Source of the DNA: an uncultured Desulfovibrio sp.
Lineage (GTDB): Bacteria > Desulfobacterota > Desulfovibrionia > Desulfovibrionales > Desulfovibrionaceae
Direction: 5' to 3'
NCBI GenBank assembly: GCA_934546745.1
Contig: CAKTDV010000020.1
Location: 1-51,990 of the forward strand
Length of the DNA: 51,990 bases
Under the pieces are notes generated by a model that was not told the DNA's origin, ran no database searches, and saw only the letters and a list, made by a program, of their open reading frames with translations. This document shows, piece after piece, positions 1-9,291 of the stretch (position 1 is its first letter; every line of letters begins with the position of its first letter). Both the position numbers and the translations under genes were made by a program.

Positions 1-381
1 CAAACGGTGGCGAGGTATTGCTCCCAGATATGCGAAGAATCTCACTTCGTTTGAGGCTGCCGTACAAATCCGCTGTATAGCGATATGGCTCAAGGTGTTA
101 ACTTAATCTCGTATAGACACTACCTAGGTTTTTACTGTTTTTTTTCAAAAAATTGTAAATACACTTTCATCAACATGGCGCACGCCTCCCGACGCCGCCT
201 CTCTTGTGGCTTTTCAAAGAATGGCGTACTGTAAATAATCCCGTGTCAGATGTGTGGAACGGCAAGCCGGAAAGGAAGCGTATGCTCTGATCTGGCATCG
301 CGCCGCACGGGCATCTTCAATAACGATCACTGATGAGGAAAGGCGCGGAGGCGCCGCCCTTCGCAACCGCAGGAGGAACGC
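1..381. other. Upstream region of gcv operon, no gene seen
   Basis: No convincing coding region is visible. The stretch 120-175 is AT-rich with T and A runs. A weak sigma70-like pair is TTGTGG at about 203 and TACTGT 17 bases later. The leader of roughly 130 nt before gcvT has a small GC hairpin at 342-355 just upstream of the ribosome binding site. I looked for the conserved core of a glycine riboswitch, which often precedes gcv genes, and did not find it. Confidence 0.5.
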
Positions 382-1464
382 ATGTCCGAATTGCGCACAA
401 CGCCGCTTACGGCGTGGCACTCGGCCCACGGGGCGAAAATGGCGCCCTTTGCGGGCTGGGCAATGCCCATCCAGTATGAGGGTATCCTTGTGGAGCATCT
501 CCACACCCGCCAGCATGCGGGGATATTTGACATCTGCCACATGGGCGAATTCCTCATTTCAGGCCAGGGTGCGGGCGCGGCGCTTGCGGCGGCCGTGAGC
601 CACAACCTTGCCACGCTCAAGGCGGGGCGCTGCCGTTACGGTTTTCTTCTCAACGAACAGGGTAACGTTCTGGATGACTGCATCGTCTACCGTTTTGGCG
701 ATGACGATTTCATGATCGTGGTAAACGCGGCCTGCGCCGCGGGCGACTTTGCCACGCTGCGCGCGCGTCTTCCTGAAAGCGTCTCCCTGCGGGACGTTTC
801 CGAAGAGACCGCCAAAATCGATCTTCAGGGTCCGGACGCACTGGACGTGCTGGAGTCTCTGACAGGCGGGAATTTCCATTCCCTGCCCTATTTCGGCTTT
901 GTCAGAACCGCATGGGACGGCGCGCCTCTGCTGGTCAGCCGCACAGGGTACACCGGGGAGCTGGGTTTCGAGCTCTACCTCCCTCCGACAAAGGCGCTGG
1001 CGTTCTGGGAAGCCCTGCTCAGGGACAGCCGCGTCAAGCCTGTGGGCCTGGGGGCCCGCGATACCCTGCGTCTTGAGGCCGGTCTGCCTCTGTACGGCCA
1101 TGAACTGGACGAGCATCATAACCCCGCCGAAGCCGGCATGGGGCGTATGATGACAAGCGAAGCCGAATATGTGGGCAAGGCGGGCGCGGGCGAGATTCGC
1201 CAGTGCCTGCTGGGCCTTGAGCTGGAAGGCCGCCGCGCCGCCCGCAACGGCGACGCCGTCCTGCTCGACGGCAAGGAAGCCGGCGTCGTGACAAGCGGTT
1301 CCTTCGCGCCATCGCTGGGCAGGGTCATCGCTTTCGCATGGGTGAACAGGGACGCCGCCCGCGCGACGGACTTCACCATCAGAACGGCCCGCGCCGAACT
1401 CAGGGCGTCTAAGGCCGAAGTGCCCTTCTACAAGGACGGTACGGCCCGGAAAAAACTCGTCTAG
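382..1464 (+). CDS. gcvT: Glycine cleavage system T protein (aminomethyltransferase)
   Basis: This 360-residue protein has the length and organisation of GcvT, the tetrahydrofolate-dependent aminomethyltransferase. It takes the aminomethyl group from lipoylated GcvH and yields 5,10-methylene-THF and ammonia. The N-terminus has the typical pattern of a short strand, then GAKMAPFAGWAMPIQY, which is characteristic of the family. The middle holds SRTGYTGELGFELY, also a GcvT hallmark, and the C-terminal barrel contains VTSGSFAPSLG. The ATG at 382 follows a perfect AGGAGG. It is the first gene of gcvT-gcvH-gcvPA-gcvPB, a complete set apart from lipoamide dehydrogenase. In strict anaerobes the system may run toward glycine synthesis; reductive glycine metabolism has been reported in Desulfovibrio desulfuricans, but the direction here is inference. 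Confidence 0.96.
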   Translation: MSELRTTPLTAWHSAHGAKMAPFAGWAMPIQYEGILVEHLHTRQHAGIFDICHMGEFLISGQGAGAALAAAVSHNLATLKAGRCRYGFLLNEQGNVLDDCIVYRFGDDDFMIVVNAACAAGDFATLRARLPESVSLRDVSEETAKIDLQGPDALDVLESLTGGNFHSLPYFGFVRTAWDGAPLLVSRTGYTGELGFELYLPPTKALAFWEALLRDSRVKPVGLGARDTLRLEAGLPLYGHELDEHHNPAEAGMGRMMTSEAEYVGKAGAGEIRQCLLGLELEGRRAARNGDAVLLDGKEAGVVTSGSFAPSLGRVIAFAWVNRDAARATDFTIRTARAELRASKAEVPFYKDGTARKKLV

Positions 1465-1565
1465 AGCGGGTTCACCGTGAACATGTGACCGCGCCGCCGC
1501 GGCGTCACGCGGTGGATGCCGCTGCCGCGGCGTGAAATGCAACATCTTTTCTGGAGGAGACAACC

Positions 1566-1946
1566 ATGTCCTATCCCGCCGATTTTCTCTATGCCGCCAG
1601 CCACGAATGGGCCGATATCAACGGTGACGAAGCCGTCGTGGGCATCACCCATTTCGCACAGGAGGCCCTGGGCGACATTACCTATGTGGAACTGCCCGCC
1701 GTGGGCGATACCGTGAGCGCCGGCAAGGAATTTGGTTCCGTGGAATCCGTGAAGGCGGCCAGCGATCTTATTTCGCCGGTGAGCGGTGAAATCATCGCCG
1801 TCAATGACACACTGGAGAACGCTCCCGAACAGATCAATGCCAAGCCCCATGAGGCATGGATCATTCGTGTGAAACTGTCCGGCAAGCCCGAAGGGCTGAT
1901 GGATGCCGCCGCCTACGAAGAGCACTGCAACAACGAGCATCACTAG
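1566..1946 (+). CDS. gcvH: Glycine cleavage system H protein (lipoyl carrier)
   Basis: The product is 126 residues, the normal size for GcvH. This carrier shuttles the methylamine intermediate from the P protein to the T protein on a lipoyl arm. The lipoylation site is clear: Lys63 in GSVESVKAASD, the conserved loop of the lipoyl domain. The start HEWADINGDEAVVGITHFAQ is the usual GcvH N-terminal pattern. The ATG follows CTGGAGGAGACAACC. A gap of about 100 nt after gcvT contains GC-rich inverted repeats that could adjust mRNA stability between the two genes. Confidence 0.97.
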   Translation: MSYPADFLYAASHEWADINGDEAVVGITHFAQEALGDITYVELPAVGDTVSAGKEFGSVESVKAASDLISPVSGEIIAVNDTLENAPEQINAKPHEAWIIRVKLSGKPEGLMDAAAYEEHCNNEHH

Positions 1947-2161
1947 CCGTCCGCCGCGCCCCGCGCCGCGCGCATGATTTTCCGTGGATGCGCGGTGGCA
2001 GGGCACGTCCGTGCGATCTGATCGGTTATGTCGGAGAGGCGACTCTCCCTTTCCCGGGTGTTCCCGTGCCGCTGCCATACTGGAGCGGCGCGGTTCTCCC
2101 GGGAGGCCTCGGGCATCGCCGCCGAGGTTCCCTCCAAGCCAGCTTCGCCAAGGAGAGATCC

Positions 2162-3493
2162 ATGCCCTTCATTCCCCATACGCCGGAAGAAACGCGGGAG
2201 ATGCTCGCGACCGTCGGCGTCCGTACCCTGGACGATCTTTTTGCCGATATCCCGGCTTCCATGCGCGCCAAACGTCTCAATCTCCCCAAGGGACAGAGCG
2301 AAGCCGCCATCTGCGCCTATTTCGAGGATATGGCGGCACGCAATCACACAGCGCTCATCTCTTTTCTGGGGGCGGGGTTCTATAACCACGTCATTCCCAA
2401 GGCTGTCGACGCCCTGGCCGGACGCAGCGAGTTTGCCACAGCCTACACTCCCTATCAGGCGGAATGTTCGCAGGGTACCCTGCAGGCCATATTTGAATTT
2501 CAGACAGCCGTAAGCCGCCTGTTTGACATGGAATGCGCCAACGCCTCCATTTACGACGGCGGCACGTCCCTGTTCGAGGCGGCCATGATGGCCGTTCGCG
2601 CCGCCAGACGCTCCGTCATCGTGCTGGACGAAGCCGTCAATCCCCTGTGGCGCGCGATGCTGCAAACCTATGCGGCGGGCCTCGACGTGACCTTCAGGGT
2701 CGTTCCCCAGAACAACGGCCTCAGCGACATGGAATCCCTCAAGGCCGCCGTCGGCGATGACACAGCCGCCGTCATCGTCCAGAATCCCAATTTCTTCGGG
2801 GCCATTGCGGACTTCAGCGACCTCTTCGCCCACGCGCGGGCCCACAAGGCCCTCGGTATCCTCTCCGTCTACCCCGTCATGCAGGCCGTGCTGAAAACGC
2901 CCGGCGAAATGGGAGCGGATATTGCCGTGGCCGAAGGGCAGAGCCTCGGCCAGCCTCTTTCCTTTGGCGGCCCCTATCTCGGTCTCATGGCGTGCCGCAA
3001 GTCCCTTGTCCGCCAGATGCCCGGCCGCATTGTGGGCCGTACCCAGGATGTGGACGGCAAAACAGGCTACGTGTTGACACTTCAAGCCCGCGAACAGCAT
3101 ATCCGCCGCGCCAAGGCGACGTCCAACATCTGCTCCAACCAGGCTCTCTGCGCGCTGCGCGCCCTCATCCATATGTGTCTGCTTGGTCCGGACGGCCTTG
3201 CCCGCACGGCCGAAAACAATATGGCGCTGGCCCGCTACGCCGTGGAACGCCTTACCGCGCTGCCCGGCGTACGCCCGCTCAACGACGCCCCCTACGGTAA
3301 TGAGGTAGCCCTGCGCCTGCCGTGCCCCGCCTCGCGTATTGTCAACGAGCTTGCCGGACATGGCTGCGTACCCGGCTATCCTGTGGCGGACGCCTATCCC
3401 GGCATGGATGACGTCCTGCTGCTGGCCTGCACGGAAAGCAACAACCGCCATCAAATCGGCTTTCTGGCCGAAAGCATGGGAGCACTGCTGTGA
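2162..3493 (+). CDS. gcvPA: Glycine dehydrogenase (decarboxylating) subunit 1
   Basis: This is the N-terminal half of the split P protein, 443 residues. With GcvPB it forms the PLP-dependent glycine decarboxylase that loads GcvH. The protein opens MPFIPHTPEETREMLATVG, the typical start of GcvPA, and has SFLGAGFYNH and YTPYQAECSQGTLQ, both strongly conserved. The reading frame stays open upstream, but the ATG at 2162 has AAGGAGAGATCC in front and gives the normal family length. The preceding 215-nt gap holds hairpins but no gene. The stop overlaps the gcvPB start by four bases, so the two halves are probably translationally coupled. Confidence 0.96.
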   Translation: MPFIPHTPEETREMLATVGVRTLDDLFADIPASMRAKRLNLPKGQSEAAICAYFEDMAARNHTALISFLGAGFYNHVIPKAVDALAGRSEFATAYTPYQAECSQGTLQAIFEFQTAVSRLFDMECANASIYDGGTSLFEAAMMAVRAARRSVIVLDEAVNPLWRAMLQTYAAGLDVTFRVVPQNNGLSDMESLKAAVGDDTAAVIVQNPNFFGAIADFSDLFAHARAHKALGILSVYPVMQAVLKTPGEMGADIAVAEGQSLGQPLSFGGPYLGLMACRKSLVRQMPGRIVGRTQDVDGKTGYVLTLQAREQHIRRAKATSNICSNQALCALRALIHMCLLGPDGLARTAENNMALARYAVERLTALPGVRPLNDAPYGNEVALRLPCPASRIVNELAGHGCVPGYPVADAYPGMDDVLLLACTESNNRHQIGFLAESMGALL

Positions 3494-4947
3494 AAACCAT
3501 TTTTGCCGAATCCGTAGAAGGCCGCAAGGCCGCCGGGTATGCCGTGCCCGTGGACGAACACGCCCCCAGGGCCGCGGACATGCTGCCGGCCGGCCTGCTA
3601 CGCAAGAATCCTCCGCGCCTGCCCCAATGCTCCGAGCTGGACGTGGTGCGCCACTTTACCGGGCTTTCCAGGCTCAACTACAGTGTGGACGCCAATTTTT
3701 ATCCCCTTGGCTCCTGCACCATGAAATACAACCCCAAATTCTGCGAATACGTGTGCGCCCTTCCCGGTTTTGCCCGTCTGCACCCCCTGCTTGCCCAGCT
3801 GCCCCGCACGGCCACCTATACGCAGGGAGCCCTTCAGTGCCTCTATGAAGCGGAACAATGGCTCTGCGAACTCACGGGCATGAAGGCCTACACCTTCCAG
3901 CCCATGGCGGGCGCCAATGGCGAATTCACCGGTGTGCAGCTCATCGCCGCCTATCACCGCTCCAAGGGGCGCAGGCGCTCCAAAATGCTGATTCCGGACT
4001 CCGCCCACGGCACCAATCCCGCCTCCGCCGCCCTTGCCGGTTTTGAAGCCGTCAATATCGAATCGCGCGACGGCATGGTGGACCCCGAAGCGTTGACGAA
4101 GGCCATCGCCCAGTATCCTGACGATGTGGCGGGTCTCATGATGACCTGCCCCAATACCTTGGGCCTCATGGAGACAAAGCTCCCGGCCATCACCGGGGAA
4201 CTGCGCAAAATCGACGCCCTGCTCTATTACGACGGGGCCAACATGAACGCCATTCTCGGCAAGATGCGTGTGGGTGACGCCGGTTTTGACGTGGTGCATC
4301 TCAATGTGCACAAAACCCTCAGCACGCCGCACGGCGGCGGCGGCCCGGGCGCGGGCCCCGTCGGCGTGGGCGAGCGGCTGCTGCCTTTCCTGCCCAGGCC
4401 CCGTGTGCGCCGCCGGGAGGATGGCGTCTACTGGCTTGACGGGGACCTTCCCCAGAGCATCGGCAAAATTGGCCCCTTCTACGGCAGCTTTGCCGTCATA
4501 GCCCGCGCGCTGGCCTACATGATGCGTCTTGGAGGCGAGGGGCTTGCCCGCGTGGGTGAATACGCCACGCTCAACGCCAACTACCTCAAAAAACTCCTTG
4601 AGGGTACGCTCGACATCCCCTACAGCCGTATCTGCGCGCACGAATTTGTGGCCTCCGCTCCAGAGGGGCTGCGCGCCCTTGATATCGCCAAGGGACTTCT
4701 TGATCGCGGCTTCCACGCCCCGACCATCTATTTCCCGCTGATTGTCCACGAATGCCTCATGGCCGAACCCACGGAAACGGAAAGCAAGCAAACCATCGAC
4801 GCCTTTGCCGATGCCATCAAGGAGATCGTCGCACTGGGCAGGACCAATCCTCAGGCCCTGCTCGACGCTCCCGTCACTCTGCCTGTGCGCCGCATGGACG
4901 AAACGGCCGCCGCCCGGCAGATGGTGCTCACGGAAGATATGGGCTAG
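3490..4947 (+). CDS. gcvPB: Glycine dehydrogenase (decarboxylating) subunit 2
   Basis: This 485-residue protein is the C-terminal half of the split P protein and carries the PLP-binding lysine. That residue is Lys275 in LNVHKTLSTPHGGGGPG, where the glycine-rich loop is also diagnostic. The region YSVDANFYPLGSCTMKYNPK is conserved in GcvPB. Translation begins with GTG inside the gcvPA stop (GTGA overlap), which enforces equal synthesis of the two subunits. The split form is usual in deep-branching and anaerobic bacteria, whereas E. coli has one fused chain. It ends the gcv operon and is followed by a large GC-rich inverted repeat. Confidence 0.96.
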   Translation: MKTIFAESVEGRKAAGYAVPVDEHAPRAADMLPAGLLRKNPPRLPQCSELDVVRHFTGLSRLNYSVDANFYPLGSCTMKYNPKFCEYVCALPGFARLHPLLAQLPRTATYTQGALQCLYEAEQWLCELTGMKAYTFQPMAGANGEFTGVQLIAAYHRSKGRRRSKMLIPDSAHGTNPASAALAGFEAVNIESRDGMVDPEALTKAIAQYPDDVAGLMMTCPNTLGLMETKLPAITGELRKIDALLYYDGANMNAILGKMRVGDAGFDVVHLNVHKTLSTPHGGGGPGAGPVGVGERLLPFLPRPRVRRREDGVYWLDGDLPQSIGKIGPFYGSFAVIARALAYMMRLGGEGLARVGEYATLNANYLKKLLEGTLDIPYSRICAHEFVASAPEGLRALDIAKGLLDRGFHAPTIYFPLIVHECLMAEPTETESKQTIDAFADAIKEIVALGRTNPQALLDAPVTLPVRRMDETAAARQMVLTEDMG

Positions 4948-4961
4948 AACTGCCCGTTCCA

Positions 4962-5033
4962 CTGAAGGGAGAGGGTCCCCGAGCGCGTTCACGTCGAAGA
5001 CGCGGAGCGCGTCAGGGGCGCTCTCCCTTTGCG
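4962..5033 (+). terminator. Large GC-rich imperfect hairpin after gcvPB
   Basis: The arms AAGGGAGAG and CTCTCCCTT bracket an inner imperfect repeat (CCCCGAGCGCG with GCGCGTCAGGGG). The 3' side has only a short TTT run, so this may be a weak terminator or a processing/stability hairpin between gcvPB and the EVE gene. Confidence 0.45.
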
Positions 5034-5080
5034 ATTCCCCTGTCCTTCACGGGATAGCTTTCCAGCTCCGAAGGAGGCGT

Positions 5081-5542
5081 ATGCAATACTGGTTATTTAA
5101 AACAGAGCCCAGCTGTTACTCCTGGGACGATTTGCTCGCGGCCCCGGAGCAGACAACCTCATGGGATGGTGTGCGCAACTATCAGGCGCGCAATTTCATG
5201 AAAGCCATGAAGCTCGGCGATCAGGGATTTTTCTATCACAGCGGCGCCGCGCCCGCCATTGTGGGAATCGTGGAAATCCGTCGTGAGGCCTATCCGGATC
5301 ATACGGCCTGGGATCCGGAAAACCGGCACTTCGATCCCCGCTCAACCCCGGAAAAGCCCGTCTGGGAAATGGTGGATGTCCGTCTTGCGCGGGCACTGCC
5401 CCGCCCGTTGCCGCGCAGGGACATGCTGGAATGGCCGGAACTTGCGGGCATGGAGCTGCTCAGGCGCGGTAGCCGTCTTTCCGTGCAGCCCGTCTCCGCC
5501 GTCCACTTCGCCGCCATCTGTCGCAGGATTGAGTGGCGGTAA
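5081..5542 (+). CDS. EVE domain-containing protein
   Basis: This 153-residue protein is a stand-alone EVE domain, a PUA-like fold. The opening MQYWLFKTEPSCYSWDDL and the motif WDGVRNYQARNFMK are typical, and the aromatic cage region follows in GDQGFFYHSGA. Family members bind modified bases in nucleic acid and are linked to tRNA handling, thymocyte nuclear protein 1 and, in some bacteria, modified-base restriction. Nothing in the neighbourhood suggests a restriction system. The ATG at 5081 sits after GAAGGAGGCGT. Start choice is secure because the upstream frame overlaps gcvPB. Confidence 0.9.
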   Translation: MQYWLFKTEPSCYSWDDLLAAPEQTTSWDGVRNYQARNFMKAMKLGDQGFFYHSGAAPAIVGIVEIRREAYPDHTAWDPENRHFDPRSTPEKPVWEMVDVRLARALPRPLPRRDMLEWPELAGMELLRRGSRLSVQPVSAVHFAAICRRIEWR

Positions 5543-5565
5543 CAAGTAATCTTTTTTTTGATAGC

Positions 5566-5593
5566 TTCCCGCATGGCGGAAGCCATGCGGGAA
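5566..5593. repeat. Perfect 12-bp inverted repeat between converging genes
   Basis: Two 12-base arms beginning TTCCCGCATGGC pair around a GGAA loop. A T-run lies on the left flank and an A-run on the right, so the structure lacks a U-tract directly after the stem on either strand. It lies between the EVE gene and speA, which converge, and may still stop or stabilise transcripts. Confidence 0.5.
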
Positions 5594-5756
5594 AAACAGA
5601 CTGCCCACAATGTCCTCTGTCATGTTTCCATCCGCGGCCGCCCCATCCGCCGGCCGGCACCGCACCCGACGGTGAGGGGCCGGCCGGATTGTCCCACTTC
5701 CTGGGGGCGCGGTGATGCCGGCTGCGCCTGATGGACGCGACCGATCTAACCGCGCT

Positions 5757-7673
5757 CTAGCGTTCAAAATAGGTGTAGCCGCGCAGGCCGTCCTCAAAGG
5801 CCTGCAGCACGGAAAAGCGCTCGCTGGCGGTGATGCGCCCGGAGCGCACCGCCTGTTCGGCCACGGAGCGCAGGTCCTCGATGATACGCCTCGGTTCATA
5901 TTCCACATAGCCCAGAATATCGCTGACGGAATCCCCGCGGATTTCCCGGACATATTCAAAGGAGCCGTCGGGATTGGTACGGATGGAGACGACGTTGGTA
6001 TCGCCCAGCAGGTTGTGCAGATCGCCGAGGGTTTCCTGATAGGCGCCCACGAGGAACACCCCCAGATAGTATTCCTCGCCTTCGCGCAGGGGATGCAGAT
6101 CCAGCGTCGGCTTCATGCCCTGCGGATCGATGAACTGATCGATACGGCCGTCGGAATCGCAGGTAATATCTGAAATGATGCCCTGCCGTGAGGGAAATTC
6201 ATGCAGCCGGTGAACGGGCATGATGGGGAAGACCTGATCAATGGCCCAGACGTCGGGCAGGGATTGAAAGACGCTGAAATTCCCGTAGTAGATATCGGCA
6301 AGGCTGATGTCGATATCCTGCAAATCGCGGGGAACGTGTTTGAGTTTGCGCTTTTCCCCGGCAATCTTCATGATAATGGCCCAGAAGAAGCGCTCCGCCA
6401 GCGTCCGTTCCCGCAGGCTGACGCGCCCCGCCGAAAAGAGCTGGCGAATTTCGTCCCTGTAGTAGATGGCATCGTTATAGCATTCCTGCAGATTGCGCAG
6501 ACTGATGGAATGCAGCACTTCGCGCAGGTTCCGCACCGGTTCAGGCGTGTCCTCGGGCAGGGTATCGGGAAGCCGCATCTCTTCCACGACGCTCACGTCG
6601 AGAATATTGAACAGCAGCACGGAATAATAAGCCACGGTGGCGCGCCCTGACTCCGTGATGATGTGGGGATGTTCCACGTTTTCGGCGTCAAGAATGCTCA
6701 TGACGGCTTCGACGACGTCGGTGCAGTATTCGCTGACGGAGTAGTTGCGGGAAGAGACATAGTTGGTATGTGTGCCGTCATAGTCCACGGCGAGCCCGCC
6801 GCCAAGATCGAGATAGCCCATGGGCGCGCCTTCCTTCACAAGGCCGCAGTAAAGCCGCGCCCCTTCCATGACGCCCTTGCGGATATCGCGTATATTGGAA
6901 ATCTGCGACCCCAGATGGTAATGAAGCAGCCGGAAGCAATCGAGCATATCGTGGGCCTTGAGCGTATCCACCACGTCCACAATCTGGGCTACGGACAGCC
7001 CGAAGGTGGAGCGCTCTCCCCCGGAATCCGTCCAGTGCCCGCCCGCCTTGACCGACAGCTTGGCGCGCGCGCCGATCTTTGGACGAACGCCGATGGCCTT
7101 GCTGCGTTCCAGCACGATGTTCAGTTCGCCCGGCATTTCCAGGACGAAAAAGACGTTGAAACCGAGGCGCTGGGCCTGAAGGCCGAGATCGACGAACTCC
7201 TCGTCCTTGTAGCCGTTGCAGATGAGACAGGCCTCGGTATCGCGCATCATGGCCACGGCAGCGATGAGTTCGGCCTTGGAGCCGACTTCCAGACCGTGAT
7301 GGTACTGCGCGCCGAACTGGGCGATTTTTTCCACCACCTGCTGTTGCTGGTTGACCTTGATGGGAAAAACGCCGCGGTATTGCCCCCTGTATCCCAGATC
7401 GGAGATGGCCTTGCGAAACGCCTTGTGGAGGCTGGAAATGCGGGAATCAAGAATATTTTCCACACGCAACAGCACGGGCATGTCGTAGCCGCGCTCCTGG
7501 AGCCCCGCGATAATTTCCATGATGGGAATATGCGGGCCTTCCGGGCCGTCGGGGCAGATGACGGCGTCGCCCTTCTCATTGACGTTGAAATAGCCGGCGC
7601 CCCAGTTCCGGATACCGTAAAGCTCGATGGAATCTTCCGTTCGCCATTGCCGCAACGTGTGGTTTTTTGCCAA
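5757..7673 (-). CDS. speA: Biosynthetic arginine decarboxylase
   Basis: This PLP enzyme of fold type III converts arginine to agmatine, the entry to putrescine and spermidine. The PLP lysine lies in FPIKVNQQQQVVEKI near the N-terminus, a SpeA signature. Also visible are HYHLGSQISNIRDI and LDLGGGLAVDYDGT, conserved in group IV decarboxylases, and the C-terminal sheet domain is complete. I place the start at a TTG (7673): an ideal AGGAGGAG lies just upstream and gives AKNHTLRQWR. The in-frame ATG at 7688 would place that ribosome site inside the coding region. Length is then 638 residues, normal for SpeA. No other polyamine gene is nearby. Confidence 0.93.
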   Translation of the reverse strand: MAKNHTLRQWRTEDSIELYGIRNWGAGYFNVNEKGDAVICPDGPEGPHIPIMEIIAGLQERGYDMPVLLRVENILDSRISSLHKAFRKAISDLGYRGQYRGVFPIKVNQQQQVVEKIAQFGAQYHHGLEVGSKAELIAAVAMMRDTEACLICNGYKDEEFVDLGLQAQRLGFNVFFVLEMPGELNIVLERSKAIGVRPKIGARAKLSVKAGGHWTDSGGERSTFGLSVAQIVDVVDTLKAHDMLDCFRLLHYHLGSQISNIRDIRKGVMEGARLYCGLVKEGAPMGYLDLGGGLAVDYDGTHTNYVSSRNYSVSEYCTDVVEAVMSILDAENVEHPHIITESGRATVAYYSVLLFNILDVSVVEEMRLPDTLPEDTPEPVRNLREVLHSISLRNLQECYNDAIYYRDEIRQLFSAGRVSLRERTLAERFFWAIIMKIAGEKRKLKHVPRDLQDIDISLADIYYGNFSVFQSLPDVWAIDQVFPIMPVHRLHEFPSRQGIISDITCDSDGRIDQFIDPQGMKPTLDLHPLREGEEYYLGVFLVGAYQETLGDLHNLLGDTNVVSIRTNPDGSFEYVREIRGDSVSDILGYVEYEPRRIIEDLRSVAEQAVRSGRITASERFSVLQAFEDGLRGYTYFER

Positions 7674-8015
7674 TGTCTCCTCCTGCATCCGCCCTGGGCG
7701 GTGTGACTCTTCGCGCCCGATTCGGCCCTATGTGGCCGTCTGGCGCTGTCCGGGGAAACGGCGCTCCCGGATTCACCGGGTTATTGCGCCGATCGTTCCC
7801 TATGTACGTTCTCACAGACGCAGCGTCAACAAAAGAGGCGCGCTTCCGTTGCAGGCCGGCGGTACAGAAAAAACAGGCCCGATCCGCAACCGCCGATCGA
7901 ACCTGTTCCCTGTCCATGCATGCGCCGCGCCACGCGACGGTAATACCTTCGTTACCGTCGCGATCCATGTCCGGATCGGGCACGACAGGAGCGGATGGCC
8001 CGGCATTCCCGCGCC
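7674..8015. other. Intergenic region speA to membrane protein, holding an 11-bp inverted repeat
   Basis: No gene is seen. The stretch 7933-7962 contains a perfect 11-bp inverted repeat with arms CGCGACGGTAA and an 8-base loop. No T-run follows on either strand, so it resembles an operator or mRNA hairpin more than a terminator. The region must carry the speA promoter on the minus strand, but no convincing -35/-10 pair stood out. Confidence 0.4.
7689..7701. repeat. GC inverted repeat abutting the speA ribosome binding site
   Basis: CCGCCC and GGGCGG around a single central base sit directly upstream of the speA Shine-Dalgarno sequence on the minus strand. It could be a protein-binding site or simply GC-rich chance. 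Confidence 0.25.
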
Positions 8016-9146
8016 TCAGGACGCCTGATTCCGGAGCGTGGAGGGAGCGCCGGCGTCTTCCGGGCTCTCCGGCACTTCGGGGTCTTCAGGAACGTCGGGC
8101 GCGGGGAGATCCTGCCGCGGCAATTCCGGTTCAGGAAGAGGCGTCTCCCCCAGGGCGTCCGGGGAGAGTTCATGCAGGGGCCATTCCCAGAGCGCGGCGT
8201 CGGGCACCGTGGGAGCGGCGGCCTCCAGCATGAAGGGGAGCAGGTAGGCAACGCTCATGAGCAGGGCCAGCGTCAGGAAGAACTTGTGGCGCAGGGGCGT
8301 CCTGCTGCAACTGACGGCGGCCCACAGAAGGGCGGGAATCAGCCAGAGAAAGAGGGGCGCGCTCTGCAACAGGGCGTCGCTGCCGGTGAAGGCGCCGTTC
8401 TGCCAGCGTTCATACACCCCAATCCCATTGAACGTGAGCATGAACAGCCAGAGGGCCAGCCAGGCGTTGCGGGCCCAGGCCGCGCACCAGGGCAGGGTTA
8501 TATTGTAGTGATCGCGGCCATAATCGTCATGTCCGCGGCGGAGCAGGAGCCAGCATGCGCCAAGGGAGGCTGGCAGCGCCAGCAGGAGAAGCAGGCTGGA
8601 GACCAGCGGCGTTGCCAGCGGGGAAAAAATATCCCGCAACGGAGGCAGATCCGGAAGATGCCCGCCGCGCAGGGCCTCAAGGAGACTGTCCGCCAGCGGC
8701 GCAAGATGGGCCGAGGCCAGGCAGCACAGAAAAGCGCCATAGGCAAAGAGCGCCTGAAAGAAGCCCAGCAGGGCGTGAAGCCACGCCGCTTTTTCCAGAG
8801 CCTTTGCCGCAAGGAATGTGAGGCTGGCCAGCAGGGCGGCCACGGCCAGCAGCAGCCATGCGGCCTCAAAAACCATGGCCAGTGGCGGCATGGGCGCAAG
8901 ATAGAGCCAGATGCGCATACCGATGAGCAGGCCCCAGCCCAGCGCCATGGCGAGCATGGAAAGCTGCCGGGCGCATTTGTTGAACGATTTGCGCCGTTGC
9001 GCCGTTCCCCTGATCTGGGCCGCCGCGCCGAAAATCCCCAGGCCCGCAAGGGCGAGAAAGGCGGACGGTGGAACGGTCAGGGCGAGAATGTCCAATACGG
9101 TCTGCACAAGGGGAGAGGTGGCGAGAAAGGTCTGCACAGCGTTCAT
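8016..9146 (-). CDS. Polytopic inner-membrane protein of unknown function
   Basis: I do not recognise a named family. The 376-residue product has about eight or nine hydrophobic segments spread from residue 20 to about 330. These include ALTVPPSAFLALAGLGIFG near the start and FFLTLALLMSVAYLLPFML near the end. The segments are separated by short, often arginine-rich loops. The last 45 residues form an acidic, proline-rich tail (repeats of P-E-P and D-P-E) that probably lies outside the membrane. The ATG at 9146 has GGAGTATTGCC upstream. The gene is divergent from the cpoB-like lipoprotein gene, 145 nt away. A homologous protein family in other Desulfovibrio seems likely but cannot be checked here. 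Confidence 0.75.
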   Translation of the reverse strand: MNAVQTFLATSPLVQTVLDILALTVPPSAFLALAGLGIFGAAAQIRGTAQRRKSFNKCARQLSMLAMALGWGLLIGMRIWLYLAPMPPLAMVFEAAWLLLAVAALLASLTFLAAKALEKAAWLHALLGFFQALFAYGAFLCCLASAHLAPLADSLLEALRGGHLPDLPPLRDIFSPLATPLVSSLLLLLALPASLGACWLLLRRGHDDYGRDHYNITLPWCAAWARNAWLALWLFMLTFNGIGVYERWQNGAFTGSDALLQSAPLFLWLIPALLWAAVSCSRTPLRHKFFLTLALLMSVAYLLPFMLEAAAPTVPDAALWEWPLHELSPDALGETPLPEPELPRQDLPAPDVPEDPEVPESPEDAGAPSTLRNQAS

Positions 9147-9291
9147 GGCAATACTCCGCCTGCGTCGGGACGGCCCCGCGGAAGGCAGGCCGCGCGTCTG
9201 TTTTTTTCCATCTATCTGCCCTAAATTTCAACGCGCCGCAAGATCGCTTGCATTGCCTGTGCTCTTGGGGCATAACCGGACAAGAGGGCCT

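Noticed and set aside
330..341. CTGATGAGGAAA upstream of gcvT resembles the hammerhead ribozyme core
   Set aside because: There is no room for stem II between CTGATGA and GAAA, and no flanking stems or cleavage site were found.
240..381. Possible glycine riboswitch before gcvT
   Set aside because: The leader lacks the conserved aptamer core sequences, so there is no basis to call it.
5649..5690. GC-rich fold CCGGCC/GGCCGG that suggested a tRNA or small RNA
   Set aside because: No cloverleaf arms, T-loop or anticodon could be assigned; it is only a hairpin between converging genes.
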